Assembly: GCF_910592395.1 (NCBI RefSeq)
Contig: NC_088318.1
Span: 10,728,349-10,792,348, forward strand
Direction of reading: 5' to 3'
From: Lineus longissimus
Lineage: Eukaryota; Nemertea; Pilidiophora; Heteronemertea; Lineidae
Length of the DNA stretch: 64,000 nt
Shown: piece after piece, positions 41,460 through 55,000 of the stretch
How positions within the stretch are numbered: position 1 is the stretch's first letter
How the letters are laid out: each line of letters starts with the position of its first letter
Position numbers and translations under genes: made by a program
The notes under the pieces: model-generated
Told to the model about the DNA's origin: nothing
Databases searched by the model: none
What the model saw: the letters and a program-made list of their open reading frames with translations, nothing else

Positions 41460-42630
41460 TCTCTGATACCATTCAACTCGTCGCCATATTGAAAACGCGC
41501 CGCAATTGTGACTAGTTCGCGCAGGTGGCAGGGTGATTGGCCGAAATAGTTCCAAGTAATCTTAGATTTCGATAGTTGTACAGATTTTTCTCAATATATC
41601 GTATTTATAGACCTCCGTGATTTAAAAGATAATGCTTGCAGTTGATTTAACGTTTGAATGGCCTTTTTGAAAAAGTTTTTAGAATCGAGGTCAACAGGGT
41701 CAAAATAAATAGTTTTTGGCGCCAATGATGTCAGCGACATGGCGGATTTGTTCTTAAGTTCGAGTCGATTCTCTTGGAATCCATTCTGCCGATGCTCACT
41801 GTGCCGGCTGTGATTTGAAGGGACAAATTAGGTTTGGGACCTAGGTAACTAAGATGACTAGTTTTCGAATTCTCTTCCGTGCACCTCCTCATTCTGTAGC
41901 ATACTTATTTTCGCTAATAATGATTATGCACGTGCTGTGAGGTGGTTTAGATATGTCTTGCAAATCTAAGGCCAACAGTTACATTCTGTTTTGGTGAGAT
42001 CTTTATTGCAGTTGGTGATTTCTTAAAGGCTCACGCCGTCTGTCCGTTTACATTGGTCGTCGCTTGAATGAAATGACACACTCCACCGCCGTACCGGTAC
42101 TCCAGTAAATACATGTATATGTGAACGAACGGCGATCCTCTTCAGCAGTGGTTTTAAGTCTACTCCCCCTCTCGATATGACGAAGGAGTATAAAAAGCCT
42201 GAATCTCAGAATGCCCTTTAACTAATTCGGAATGGAGAAGTCACGGTCTGACAGAAATACTTTTCCACCCCAATGTAGCCTCGAGAAATCTTGCTGCTGA
42301 TACGAATCATCCTCGAAAGTACTCGAACGCACGAAATTAGTGCGTGCTGCAGTTTGAAAATGTTTGTTTCGGTGGTTTGACCCTGTTGACCTCGATTCTA
42401 AAAACTTTTTCAAAAAGACCATTCAAACGTAAAATCAACTGCAAGCATTATCTTTTATATCACTGTGGTTTATAAATATGGTATATTGAGAAAAATCTGT
42501 ACAACTATCGAAATATAAGATTTCGGTGGTTTTCTTCAAGATATCATAATGACGATGAAAATAATGAAAAAAATAACATGAACATGAATGAATAGATAAC
42601 AAGATAATAAAGAAAAAAAGAGAAAAAAAT

Positions 42631-42710
42631 GTGACAGATTCACCGGGAGTCGAACCCGTTACCAGCCGAACCACGGTCTAACACTCTAAGCGCTATACCG
42701 TCAAGGCTTT
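42631..42710 (-). repeat. tRNA-related SINE head with pol III boxes, copy 1
   Basis: On the minus strand: an A-box-like tagcgcttagag, then a perfect B box ggttcgactcc. About 20 bases further on there is a T7 run (gtcacatttttttctc), as in a pol III terminator. The acceptor arms do not pair, so it is not a working tRNA gene. It is probably the head of a tRNA-derived SINE. Confidence 0.55.
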
Positions 42711-43261
42711 CATGTTCACGTGGAGATTTTATTTGCCTGTTATTAACGAGCCAGGTGATGCATGACCAGGTGACATCCCTCTGATACCATGCAACTCGTC
42801 GCCATATTGAAAACGCGTCGCAATTGTGACTAGTTCGCGCAGGTGGCAGGGTGATTGTCCGAAATAGTTCTAAGTAATCTTATATTTCGACATGGCGGAT
42901 TTGTTCTTAAGTTCGAGTCGATTCTCTTGGAATCCATTCTGCCGATCCTCAGTCATCGGCCAAAGCAAATCATCCATGTATTTTTCCTCTGCCAACATGG
43001 CAAATCAGCCACCCATTTATGCCGTTCCAAATGCAAACTTTGTGGACCAGACAACTAGGAGCAGTCTTGTTTCCTTCCCAGACCACCACGTCCGTACCCC
43101 GAATACTCTTTTTTGACACGTGCACCTCCTCATTCTGTAGCATACTTATTTTCGCTAATAATGAATTTGCAAGTGCTGTGAGATGGTTTAGATGTCTTGC
43201 AAATCTAAGGCCAACAGTTAAATTCTGTTTTGGTGAGATCTTTATTGCAGTTGGTGATTTT

Positions 43262-43540
43262 TTAAAGGCTCACGCTGTCTGTCCGTTTACATTGGTCGTC
43301 GTTTGAATGAAAATGACACACTGCCGTACCGGTGTGCAAGGGATAGTAGTCCTAGGGCTGATAGTCCGTGTAACAATAGCCCGCATTGCTAAATGTTTTG
43401 GTTAGGGTTAGCGGTACAATAGATCATGCTGCTTAATTGATCAAATACAATGCTACCGGACTATGACTCCAGGGGGACTATATCCGCTGTCACACCGGTA
43501 CTCCAGTAAATATATGTGAACGAACGGCGATCCGCTTTAA
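43262..43540. mobile_element. TTAA-flanked MITE, acgccgt family, with nested insertion
   Basis: Left ttaaaggctcacgctgtctg; right end gaacggcgatccgctttaa. A sister copy at 42023-42157 lacks the nested 161 bases. Confidence 0.65.
43333..43493. mobile_element. Nested 161-bp MITE with accgg target duplication
   Basis: accgg at 43328-43332 and 43494-43498; the sister copy (42090s) has gtaccggtactcc uninterrupted. Termini tgtgcaagggatagtagtcc and the inverse of ggactatatccgctgtcac are imperfect inverted repeats. Confidence 0.8.
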
Positions 43541-43881
43541 ACATTTTGGAAGCAGTGGTTTTCAATCTACTCCCCCTCTCGATATGACGAAGGAGTATAA
43601 AAAGCCTGAATCTCAGAATGCCCTTTAACTAATTCTGAATGGAGAAGTCACGGTCTGACAGAAATACTTTTCCACCCTTATGAAGCCTCGAGAAATCTTG
43701 CTGCTGATACGACATCCTCGAAAGTACTCGAACGCACGGAATAAGTGCGCGTTGCAGTTTGAAAATGTTTGTTTCGGTGGTTTTCTTCAAGATATAATAA
43801 AGACAATGATAATAATGAAAATAATAACATGAACATGAATGAATAGATAACAAGATAATAAAGAAAAAAAGAGAAAAAAAT

Positions 43882-43961
43882 GTGACAGATTCACCGGGAG
43901 TCGAACCCGTGACCAGCCGAACCACGGTCTAACACTCTAGGCGCTATACCGTCAAGGCTTT
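43882..43961 (-). repeat. tRNA-related SINE head, copy 2
   Basis: Near-identical to 42631-42710. The same B box ggttcgactcc and T run are kept, and the A-box region differs by one base (tagcgcctagag). Confidence 0.55.
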
Positions 43962-44545
43962 CATGTTCACGTGGGGATTTTATGTGCCTGTTATTAACGA
44001 GCCAGGTGATGCATGACCAAGTGACATCCCTCTGATACCATTCAACTCGCCGCCATATTGAAAACGCGCCGCAATTGTGACTAGTTCGCACAGGTGGCAG
44101 GGTGATTGTCTGAAATAGTTCCAAGTAATCTTATATTTCAATAGTTGTACAGATTTTTCTCAATATACCGTATTTATAAACCCTCAGTTTAGAATCGGGG
44201 TCAACAGGGTCAAAATAAATAGTTTTTGGCGCCAATGATGTCAGCGACATGGCGGATTTGTTCTTAAGTTCGAGTCGATTCTCTTGGAATCCATTCTGCC
44301 GATGCTCACTGTGCCGGCTGTGAATTGAAGGGACAAATTAGGTTTGGGACCTAGGTAACCAAGATGACTAGTTTTCGAATTCTCTTCCGTGCACCTCCTC
44401 ATTCTGTAGCATACTTATTTTCGCTAATAATGATTTTGCAAGTGCTGTTAGGTGGTTTAGATATGTCTTGCAAATCTAAGGCCAACAGTTACATTCTGTT
44501 TTGGTGAGATCTTTATTGCAGCTGGTGATTTTTTAAAGGCTCGCG

Positions 44546-46413
44546 CCTGACAAGCCTGAGCCTGTGCTATAGGCCTAATGCACAATATACATTTTTAACT
44601 GGCGGGATTTTTACCGGGGGGGTTTTACCTTGGGGGATTTTTACCAACGTTCGTTCGCATGAGATCAAAATCACGGAAGCATCCTCTGTACATTGAAACT
44701 AAGATCACGATGTTGAAGTAAATAACATTTTGGAACAGGACAGGCCCTTCATATCCATGGAAACGGCATGCGTCTGAAGAGCTATATTTTAGGGGGAAGA
44801 CAACCTCGTACCCACTGGCTAGTGAGAACTTAGTTATCTTTACTGATGAACTATTGTCCACCGGACATTCCAATGTTTTGCAAGGCTGAGGCCATGTATC
44901 CAATGTTTAGTGCCCATCCCAGGATTGAAGACGAGGTTGGGCTGTGTATTTACGTTGTGGTGAGGACAGACGTTCCAATGACATAACAAAAAGGCTGAGG
45001 CCATTTGTCAAAGACTTTCATCTGATTATTCTAAATGAAGATGGCCATCTAAGTGCATAATGGACGATGTCACATTGACCAGAACTTGTAGCAGTAATGA
45101 TATTTGTGTCACTTTTGAAACACAAATACATAAGGAAACTGGACAAGAACAATGGTATGATGGTTGGGTTTTGACTGGTTTTGGATGATGCTGCTGGCAC
45201 TGGGCTGTCGTGTAATACAGGACATGTTTTGGCAAGTATCTTCCCTGGACCATGCCACAACAAGTCGAAGTTGTTTAGTCAATTAGTGGCGGTGGTAGAG
45301 AAGTCTCTTACAACTTAACATTGACTTCATGTGATGCTGTCCCGGTGTGCTCTCTGACCAGTCTCAACCACAACATTGCAATTCATTGTTACATGTCCTT
45401 GACACATTATGTTCTATCCGAAGTCACAACAAGACTGAACCAAAGGTGATTGTTGTGTTGTTGTTAAGACAATATGTTTCAGGTGAAATCATTTGGAGTA
45501 AAAAGATATTCAATGGACTATGTTACAACAAAGACTAGTTGTGAGACATGTTTCACATGGGACTTGTTTTGATCTACAAAGGACATCTTTGGATGAAAAA
45601 TGTCATGTGGCAATGTCTCAACGACACCCAAAGTCTGACATCCCACAAGTCCGGCGTCCCACAAATTCGGCAAAGTCTGAAATATTATATGTCCGAAAGA
45701 TTGTATGAACAAAATTTATTTTTAAAGGCCGACATATTTAGTTCTCTGAATGGTCAAAAGAGTTGTTCAAGACCGAGTCGAAACTCATGCTAATATTGAA
45801 TAGAGCACATTTTGTTCAGTTTGGTCCTAGTTATCTGAAGAACGTTGGCAAGACTTGCGTTATCTGGACATTTTGTCAACAGATGACACGTTCCCATTGT
45901 CTGATGATCATCGCCAAGTTCCAGATTCGCGCATGGCTTTTTTACGGGGTCACCCCTTTTGTGGCCCGGATTTTATATACTCCGGGTTCTATACGTCCCT
46001 GTCGGTAGGTTATGGTTAAAGGGTTCTATACGTGGGTGGATCACAAATCTTGGCAGTTATCTGTTCACATATTACCGCTCTTGTGCTCTAAAATCAGAGA
46101 CAATGGCAACCACCAAAAGAGCAAAAGATGATATTGGATTGTATCCATGAATCAAGATAGCGTTTTTTATTCTTCTCAATCTCAACAGCATTTGATACAT
46201 ATCAGCTCATAGTTTGTTAATGAATGAAATATAAATTGACATTTATCGTATATACGTGAATAAGGAGCAGGCGTGCCACAGCACCGTCGCTGCCCCTGAC
46301 AAACATACACTACAGCGCCGTGACAAAACCTGCTCCTCCAAACTCTTGCACAGAAACATTTAAACATAAACATTTGCATAAAACATAGCAGTTAAAGTGG
46401 ATCACAATGGATT
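44546..46413. other. Region without a supported gene
   Basis: The left edge (44530-44545) is one end of the acgccgt-type MITE. ORFs on both strands (up to 92 codons) have no recognisable content. Confidence 0.5.
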
Positions 46414-46740
46414 TCAACCGAAATCGACACTCAGCAACCGACACGCCATGCGGTGAGAGCCCGGCCCAGGGATGCGGTAGTCATCACGATGGAGCAGGTG
46501 GAAGAGCATGTCCGCTAACCCACCTGCGCCATGGGAAGACACCGTTAAAAATTCGGTAAGCAGATCCAGATTAAAATGCCGGGCCGGAGAGTCATACATA
46601 AATATTCTGGCGAACATAGAATTCCCTTTGAGCCAGACAGCAGGCCATCCATAAACATATTTGATAGCATAGGGGACAGCACACTGCTCTGTCGGATTGC
46701 CCTGCTCACAGAAAATACATGACTAAAGTTGCCTTGAAAC
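46414..46740 (-). pseudogene. LINE reverse transcriptase fragment
   Basis: FSHVFSVSRAIRQSSVLSPM, then LSNMFMDGLL. This matches the G.RQGSVLSPLLFN.YMDDLL core of LINE reverse transcriptases with substitutions, including loss of the key Gly. Only this part is left; a MITE end replaces its upstream side at 46741. Confidence 0.6.
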
Positions 46741-46900
46741 TTAAAGGCCTGACGCCGTCCGTTAAAAAATTTCACAGTGAATTTGTGATTAATTTGAATA
46801 CTTTCAATTGCGTAAATACATCTATATATACTGAATATGATATTCAGCATTGCATTTGTGCAGACAGATACAAATACTATAAATAGGCTTACCAATTTTC
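46741..46900. mobile_element. acgccgt-family MITE end
   Basis: ttaaaggcctgacgccgtcc at the left. Internally, 46850-46880 is the inverse of 38745-38765 (gtatttgtat.tctgtctgcaca), so it is the same family as 38624-38866 in the opposite orientation. The right end is not clear. Confidence 0.5.
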
Positions 46901-48060
46901 ATATAATTACTGAAGTACATTTATTTGGTTTTTGGCCCAAATACGCCCAAATAGGCCTACGTGTCACATGACTGATCTATATGTGATTTTTATTTGGGTC
47001 CACAGTAGGCTCATGCCGACTTAATATCGGCGGTGAATATCAATCCTAAAATCTCCTCCTTTCACCGCCGATAACTCCCGCCAGGTAATCTGTCGGACGC
47101 ACCATCATAAACGGGTGGCCAATCAAATTGCTCGACACAAAGAATTTGAATGACGCCCTGAATTAATAGTGTCAACCTCCGGATCAGGTTACCCTTCTTC
47201 TATACAACATGCACTGTGCATTTGGGTCAGGTCAGCATCCCTGGAACCGTTACTCATTGCACACCTGGTCTTCAATTATGATGGCTTCCAGTGCGTGTCT
47301 CGTGCGACAACCATGAGTGAGTGTGATGATAGCGTTGTCGCGACATAGGACGCGTGAGAAAGGAAGGGAATGCAGGGAGACTACCGATAAAGTAACAGCC
47401 CTTCTGACGGCCGATCGGGGGGAATTATCGGCGGTGAAGGATGGATATATACGCACAACGACGGTGGATAGGCATGAGTAGGCTTTGCCTACTTCAGGGT
47501 TTAGCCTACAGCAGACTGTCATACAGGCTATAGATCTCCTGTTCCAGTTCTGTATCATGGTTTATATAGCCTTATAGGCCTAAATAGACGGCCAGATCCC
47601 CCCCCCCCCCCCCCACCACCACCCCCACCAGAGCCGACATAATCAAAAACTGTGAACAGCGGGACAAGCCACACGTGCGCATTTGTATTTCCCGGGCTTG
47701 GAACTTATTTGAACTAATATAGTGGCGCCACCAGTCATGTCACAGAATCCCTCGATTTCGACCGGATTATATATATATCGTTCTCTCTCTCCCAACGTTT
47801 CAATTCATGAATTTGAGGCTCTGAACGTGCTAGAAAATATGTGAAGAAGAGCTTCCAATCTTAGTTGTATATATTTGTGGACTGGAAGAAAGGTAAATTG
47901 ATAGGTTTTTGGTTGTTACAATGTTAGGCAGGGCAAATGCACTGCAGACGAGACTGATGCCTGATTGTGGAACCAGATCAGCTGTGCATTTCGCACATGG
48001 TTCATCATCATGGTAAGGGAGCATTCATTAAGTACGTACGCACTGAGGGGGGAGGGGTTA
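46901..48060. other. Region without a supported gene
   Basis: The motif atcggcggtgaa or its inverse occurs at about 47026, 47076 and 47428. A C homopolymer lies at about 47598-47614. No coding seen. Confidence 0.5.
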
Positions 48061-48189
48061 TAAACAAGAGGCCCAAGGGCCTGGCGCTCAGCTGAAATGG
48101 ATAGGTGAAGGCAAGGGTCAAGTGTGTGTCGGTACCGTTATTATGAGGCAACGAAGAAGATAAAGAGTTGGTTAACAAAATGAACTTTA

Positions 48190-48278
48190 TTGGTGCGGCA
48201 GATATTTGATGCCTTTCGGCAGATATTGAAGCGCCTTGCGGCAGATATTTGTTGCCTTGCGGCAGATATTTGATAACG
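48190..48278. repeat. 25-bp tandem repeat, four units
   Basis: gcggcagatatttgatgcct and variants, four times in a row. Non-coding context. Confidence 0.8.
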
Positions 48279-51200
48279 CTCTCCAGGAATGGAAAGCAGT
48301 AAAACGAGTAAGCACACCTTACTCTGAATGTGGGAACAGCAAGTGCTTTCCTGGACTTGAAATGTGCCAACGACTCCTCTTGCAATAACCAACAACAGTT
48401 AATCTGTAAAAAAAGAGAAGAGAAATTAACACTGACTGAATAAAAAAGGGTGACATAGACGGGGAAATGTACACCACCGGATACAGTCTGTGCTTGATCA
48501 GGCATCGGTCAGATGATATCCTGAACAAGGCATCTATGGAAGCAAATCCAGAAAGAGACTTAACCTTCGAAGGGCACACTTATCACTCAGTGAAAAGTCA
48601 GTCCTGGGGGTTGTTTTCCAATTCAAAATAAAAGTGTAACCTCTTTAAATTAGTCTCACAGACTGAACCATAACACTCAACAGCCAACCGTGCCCACATG
48701 ATGTGAGCCGTGAGCGAGTGGTGTACTACATTTTGAAAATTGTCTATCGTCTACGACATGTGACAGAACAGGATCTAGTGGACTTAATGATGAGGTACTA
48801 TCAAATAAGGTGTCCATCAAATGAATCATGAGGGCCTGTTGAGTTATACTCTAAGCCTGCACAGCGCAGTGTACAGACAGTACAGGATTGCCAACCAAAA
48901 ACATGAGCATTGCTGCGTAAGGAAACTGCAGTGGAATTCATACTACGATGTCATAGGCCTAATGTGACTTTCAAAATAATTGTAAACAAACGTAAATGGC
49001 GAGATTTGTTGACCGTCCCAAAATGGCCGACGGCGAATTCTCCGGTCGCTAGCGCAGTCCATAAACAAGCATCAATTTTACCAACTTTGGGTGCAAGCTT
49101 GGTCATAAAAGTTACAGAACTGTTAGAAATACATCTAAACAACTTATATATACAGTTAAAAGTGCATAAAAATCCCGTTTCAACCTCCGGGCGCTACCTT
49201 TTTTTCTCCGCCACACGCCGGGCCCTACCGGTCGTTATTTAGTGCGACCGCCACCAGAGTGTTTATCACGATCGTTCGCCGTTTTAATTGCGCGTTTTAG
49301 GTAGATTAATCAATTATTACATGCATGCATTATATATCACCGAAATGATAATTGCGTAGGCTATTTGAAACTAAGTTCAGATGTCATTTTCGATCTTTGA
49401 ATTGAATTTAGGCGAGTGATTTTTGACACCCGGTCGACATATCAGGACTTGCAAAATTCACGCGAGATCGCTTGCATCATCGGCACGTTTGAAAACCGAA
49501 TTTCACAAATTCCACAAATATTTATCACATACCATATGTATCACCACAAAGGTAACTCTCTAGACTATTTGAAACCAAGTTCAGATACTTATTTTCACAA
49601 AAATTCGAAGCTATGCAAGCGATTTTTCAGTGGTAGAGATCGACGGAAACAAATTTCTCGCTCTAAAATGACATGAGACGAGCACCAACTTCCGCTGATT
49701 TGTGCACAAAATTTCCGGAATATTATAAAAAACTATTGATAAATCTGAATTATATACTCTTTTCAGTACCTAAACAAATTTCAGGTACATGGACATGTTG
49801 ATTAAAAGAGTATCAACCGATTGAACATGAGAAAGTTCACTCACCTTCATTGAAGCAGCGACTACCGCCATTTTTAAATGGTGGCATCTCTTCTATCGAT
49901 CGGCCAATCAGCGGCACTGCTTGCAAAAAAGTTAAGCCACCGCCAAATTTGAAATCACCAAAATTCAGGCAATGTGCCTGCAGCGCCAACTGGCGGTGAA
50001 AACTATATTAATTCCATTAAAAGTAAAAAATGGAAAAATATTTAAAAATATTCAGCCACATTTGAAAACAATATTTGCTCTGTGGGCCGAGGTAAAAAGG
50101 GAAAGAAATCTAAACGCGAAATGACCTCATTCTCTTAATACAGGTCGGATCGCGCCGATTTTTCGTTTTTTGAGTTCACCTTGGGCAACTCCTAATTTAG
50201 CACCGTCAACGAAGTGGCTAGGCCTTCCCGGTCAGAAATGTCCAATTTTGTCCACAGATGGGTCCCTAGATGGATGGATTGCAGGACGGACACCATTTGA
50301 ACAGCTATACTACTAGCTCCGCTGACTTTGTCAGCTGAGCTAAAAAGCGTACACTATGCGTACAGGGGGGAGGGGGGTAGGCCTATGTAGTCTTGCATGT
50401 ACGCAACCCAAGAACCATTTTCTGAACAAATTAGAAAATGCTTAAAAATGCTTAATTAAATGATAGATTACCGTCATAATCAAAGGAATTATAGTGGTAT
50501 TGCACATGAAGCCAGAACTTACACGCGATAAACTTGACTCAGGCTCTGATGACACCCCACTACGAGGTTTATTGCTGTTTCTCGCTCTGTTTTCCCACGT
50601 GTGTGCCATGTCAGTGTTAATGCACAGTCCGCCCACCTGTGGCGCCGCAGGAAGGAAAATAGGCAATTCATCGCGTAATAAAGTGGTCCCTAGGCGTATG
50701 CTCGAACATGGGGAGGGGGGTTTGAGGCAATACGTACACCATGTACACGGTGCATGCAGCTTTACACTACGTACTTAATGGATGCTCCCAAACCAATAAT
50801 GGATAACCAGTCCCCAGCCAGCCGGGCTTACTGCAGCATAAACTATAAAGCATTATTTATTCAGCTTTAATCGCATTTTGCATGATCGGGAGTGCAATGA
50901 CTTCATTTCAATGCCCAGACAGCTGGTTGTGATAATGTGATGTGAGAAGTGTGTTTCAGCTTTCACTTCATTCATAATCATTCATGTGATGCCTGTCACT
51001 CAACAAAAGCTGGCTGGCTAGGCTTTTATACCCAAAAGGTGCCTATCATGAGTTCTCTATCATTACCAACAGACTTTGAACTGCCTGTACGTGATGGAAA
51101 CATGAATATTTGTACTTGAAAATTGCTGTGCATCTGACCTAGGTAACACTCAAGCCCTCTGCAGCTGCCAATTGGGTATTGTTACAATATTTTGTTCACA

Positions 51201-51500
51201 GAAAGTATTTTGTTTATAGCCTTCTGATTGGTCAATACGTTTCCGCCATCAAATATTGGCAGATTTTCAGCCAATCAGTGAAATTTGTAATAATAGAAGC
51301 CTTGTTTACAAAAAATTGTCGTCTCCAAATTTCAAAGCTTTGTCGGGCGATTAAAGGCGAGGCATGATATCTAAATAAATTATTGGTGAAACTGACAGTT
51401 ATGGTACCCAACCCAGTGTGGGACGGGTAACTGGCCAGCAGGAATAAAAAGATATATGGAATCTTTTCATTACTTCAGGATTTGGAAACGAAGTCAAAAT
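48279..51500. other. Region without a supported gene
   Basis: ORFs up to 165 codons on both strands (for example 48505-48008 minus) have no recognisable content and overlap the small repeats. 50340 onward may hold the 5' flank of the SLC43-type gene. Confidence 0.45.
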
Positions 51501-51607
51501 GCCCCAGTGAGAGTGCCAGTACAACTTGATTTTTAGAAGGGTCCACTCATTTCTACTTCATATAGTACGTGAAGTTATGTCCTGGTCAGCCATCATCGAA
51601 AAAGACT

Positions 51608-52035
51608 ATGGCATGCTCAAAGAACCAGATAAGCTTATTCTTCGTGCTGTACTGTTCTGTCGAGATACTGCTATTTGCGGGGACAATCTTCGGCTGGCAT
51701 TCCCTGAATTATGTTCTAAAGAAGGAAGGATATTTTGCGTACCTTTGCCGCGATTTGGAGAATGGGACGTTGTCTGCTGATCACAAATACTCAAACTACT
51801 CGGCTGTTACAACGGAGGCGTCTGTGCGGACCGAGTTAACAGATGCTGCGCGGAACAGAACGGATGTTGACAAGATCATTATCTGTGATCCGCAGGATTC
51901 TGCCTTCAACTTGATCTTTACGCTTGCCGTCTGCATTACTGGTGGATCAGTGTTTTTCTGCGGATTCCTCTTTGACAAGTGTGGGACAAGATTCTGCCGT
52001 TACATCAGTTTGTAAGTTTACTTGTCTCTATGTGA

Positions 52036-52073
<38 letters not shown>

Positions 52074-55000
52074 CATACAGAATTTATATAGCGCCCTAAT
52101 CAGAAAATCCGCTCTAGGGCGCTTTACAGAGATAAAACATTCATTGCACACAAATATTGAAAAAGATAAGATATTGATAATACATGTAAAAACTTGTAAA
52201 AATTTAAACATTGTAATAGCTTTTGAAAAATAAGGTCTTCACTGACTTCTTATATACATCGAGGCTGGAAGATTGTGTTACGGCCAAGGGCAGTGCATTC
52301 CACAGGCCAGGTGCCACCTGTTTGAAAGATCGAATTCCATGTCGTACCGTCGGGTAGTTGTAAAACAAGAAACACAGAAACGAAACAGAAACACAGAAAC
52401 GCAGAAACGAAACGCAGAAACGAAAATCAAACGGGTTTTCATAAAAGTTGGAATCAAGCGGCACGCCGATACTTTCCTTGCCCAATCCGTTGTTATTGTC
52501 GTTTAAAAGTAAAATCTGAGGTTGGTGGGTTGCGGCCAGCCGGAATGCAATAGAGTTGTTGAGGGGATACATGGAGCAACTTGGGGGGGGGGGGGGAGGG
52601 GGCGGCACGATATGGGTGAAGTCTTTTGAGGTGGTGGTGTAGTACTTTGGTAGGTTCGATTCGATTCCTACAGCATGTTATTTTAAATGAAGGTGCAGTG
52701 CAACATCTTGCCTTGTAGTGTTCAATTTACATGAAGTACCAGGATCATCCTACAAATCCCGTCTGATGCAGCACTAAATGCAAGGTACGGTACCAGTACA
52801 TGGGTGAATCATTTCGACGTTATGTGAGACGTGAGAGACCAATTTTGGCGACTAGAATAGAGTAAAGTGGGGGGGGGGGGGGGCGGGCGGGCACTAGACT
52901 TGGACTTGGAGTAACTCAATCTTGCCTGCCCAGCTGCTGCCTGGGGCCGTTTTTGGTCAGGGGCACGATCAAGGCCGGATGCTGCCAATCTGCGCACACG
53001 TTGATGAGGCTATAAGGGGTATTGGGAAATGAGCATTCCTCCTTCCATTCCGACTGAATACCAGTTTTAGTTACACCCGCGTTCGCGGCCACAACCATGG
53101 CAACAAGATGGAGTCTGCAGACCAGAATTCGCCACAAGACTGGTTTCTGCGTTTCGTTTCTGTGTTTCTGTGTTTCTGTTTCGTTTCTGTGTTTCTTGTT
53201 TTACAACTACCCCGTACCGTCCTGGTTCTCGGTAACGACAGAAGGCACTGGTCTGTGGAACGCAACGCAACGCTCGAGTTGGCGCGTGTCTCTTTACTAA
53301 ATCCTCAATGTATATTGGCACTGAATGGCGCTGTTCCATTCAGTGCCTTGTAGGCATACAGCAGAATCTTATACTGTACCCTACAATGCACCGGAAGCCA
53401 GTGAAGCTGGTCTCGCCGTTTTGTCCCTGTTATTATTCGAGCTGCGGTGTTCTGCACTTTTTGAAGTTTCGACATCAGTTGGTCAGTTATTCCTCACAGA
53501 AGGTGAATTGAAGTCTTTGGCCAGCATGCCGGTCAAATTTGCTATTGTGTTATAAAAATGAATCGGATAGCGTAGTTTTATTTTTAATCCATGTAAGTGG
53601 CAAAGTGAGGGGTGTACCTTTTCAAGGCCTGTGTCGCAATGATGGAATAGGACACTTTGGTCCCAGATATGACAGTTGTAAGGTTTGCAGAACCGTCATG
53701 ACCTCTAACACATATCTCCTTCGAAGAACATCATTGGGTTGCGCTCAACTGCAAATCATCGATAATCAGGTTGTGACGTAGCGGCTTTTATGGCACTGGT
53801 ACCTCTCTGTAAAAACAGCTGAACACCTATGTCAATTGCTCTAACTTTGACTCACCAATAGTCTCAAGTCCAGCATTCACACAGCAACATCTGTCAATCA
53901 TTCAAACGGTAGCCAAACGACCTACAATCTAGACAGACAGTCAGCGTTCACGTTCAACTTCCCGGGCTTGTGCACAATTTCAATGTCAATCAAACAAAGT
54001 AGAGAACAATGTCAAAACCACTGTCAAGCAAAATTTTGCCAAGTACCTAAAACTAGAAGAAGGATGGATAAAAAACCCTTCGGATAACGCTTTCTCGTCA
54101 ATTTTCTTTTGTCTTTACAAAGAGATGTGACGTAGCGGCTTTTAAGGCACTGGTACCTCTCTGTAAAAACAGCTGCACACCTTTATCAAAATAACAAAGA
54201 GTTTATTATAAGAGAAAATTATGTACAATATTTATACAGCCAGCTGCTGAAATAAAGCATATATGTGATCCGTCACAGCAAAACCAGGCGCATGTTGCTC
54301 TGAGCTTGGCAGGTTTAGACGGACTGTTTGTTCATTTCTCTATTGTCTGCCTTTTGTGAAATATGAGCACATCAATTTCTCCCATTATCTTCTGGTGTCA
54401 TTTAGGCTCATCTTCTGTGCGACATGCGCCTGGTTTTGGTGTGACGAGTCACATATTAGTTATGAGAGTTCGTGTAGCAAAATGTAGCAATGTTCAGTTC
54501 AGTCCCTTCAGTTCACAAGGGCAAAGTCCACACGGCAATGTTCACAGGGTAACTGAGAAAAAGGTCAAGTTCCAAAGATGAATTCCTAGTATAACTGAGA
54601 AAATGTCCAGTTCCGAGTTAGACCCAGATATGGCGACACAGTGGTGTAAAGGGTTAAGAGGCAATTATGAGAATACGGAAATAGGCTATCCGTTCCCAAT
54701 AAGAAGACGGAATTTAGGCGTTCCGATTCGAATACGTATATGTGTGCGTTTCACAGCTGCAGCGACGACTCCATTCGGCACCAACGCCAGGCGATCGTAA
54801 TTCCCGAACCGAAAAGTCCGGATTCGATAAACAGCTTGCCCGAAAAGGGATTCTGGAGCTCCAATCAATTCAAATCACAAGGCAAGCATAACCAACTGCT
54901 TTCCTTGGAGTCTTTCTGATTACTCCCAAAAGCACACACCAACAACCATGCCTCAGTTGGCCTAAGCCTTTGCCTCAGATCACCCAACCACTCGCCATTG

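Larger units (their letters stand above)
41460..44545. repeat. Three copies of a roughly 1-kb repeat block, with one inverted portion
   Basis: The segment that opens gataccattcaactcg.cgcc and runs past ctagttcgc.caggtggcag recurs at about 41466, 42783 and 44036. The segment gagtcgattctcttggaatc recurs at about 41762, 42915 and 44271, and cctcctcattctgtagcata at about 41885, 43125 and 44394. 42375-42520 is the inverse of 41570-41710. No coding was seen. The blocks carry nested MITEs and tRNA-like segments. Confidence 0.8.

Noticed and set aside
42631-42710. Functional tRNA gene
   Set aside because: B box and terminator are good, but the acceptor stem does not pair and the T stem has a mismatch.
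44536-46160. Gene in the 44.5-46.1 kb region
   Set aside because: Only short ORFs in all frames without motifs or splice-consistent coding.
48008-48505. 165-codon minus-strand ORF
   Set aside because: Runs through the 25-bp tandem repeat and has no recognisable content.
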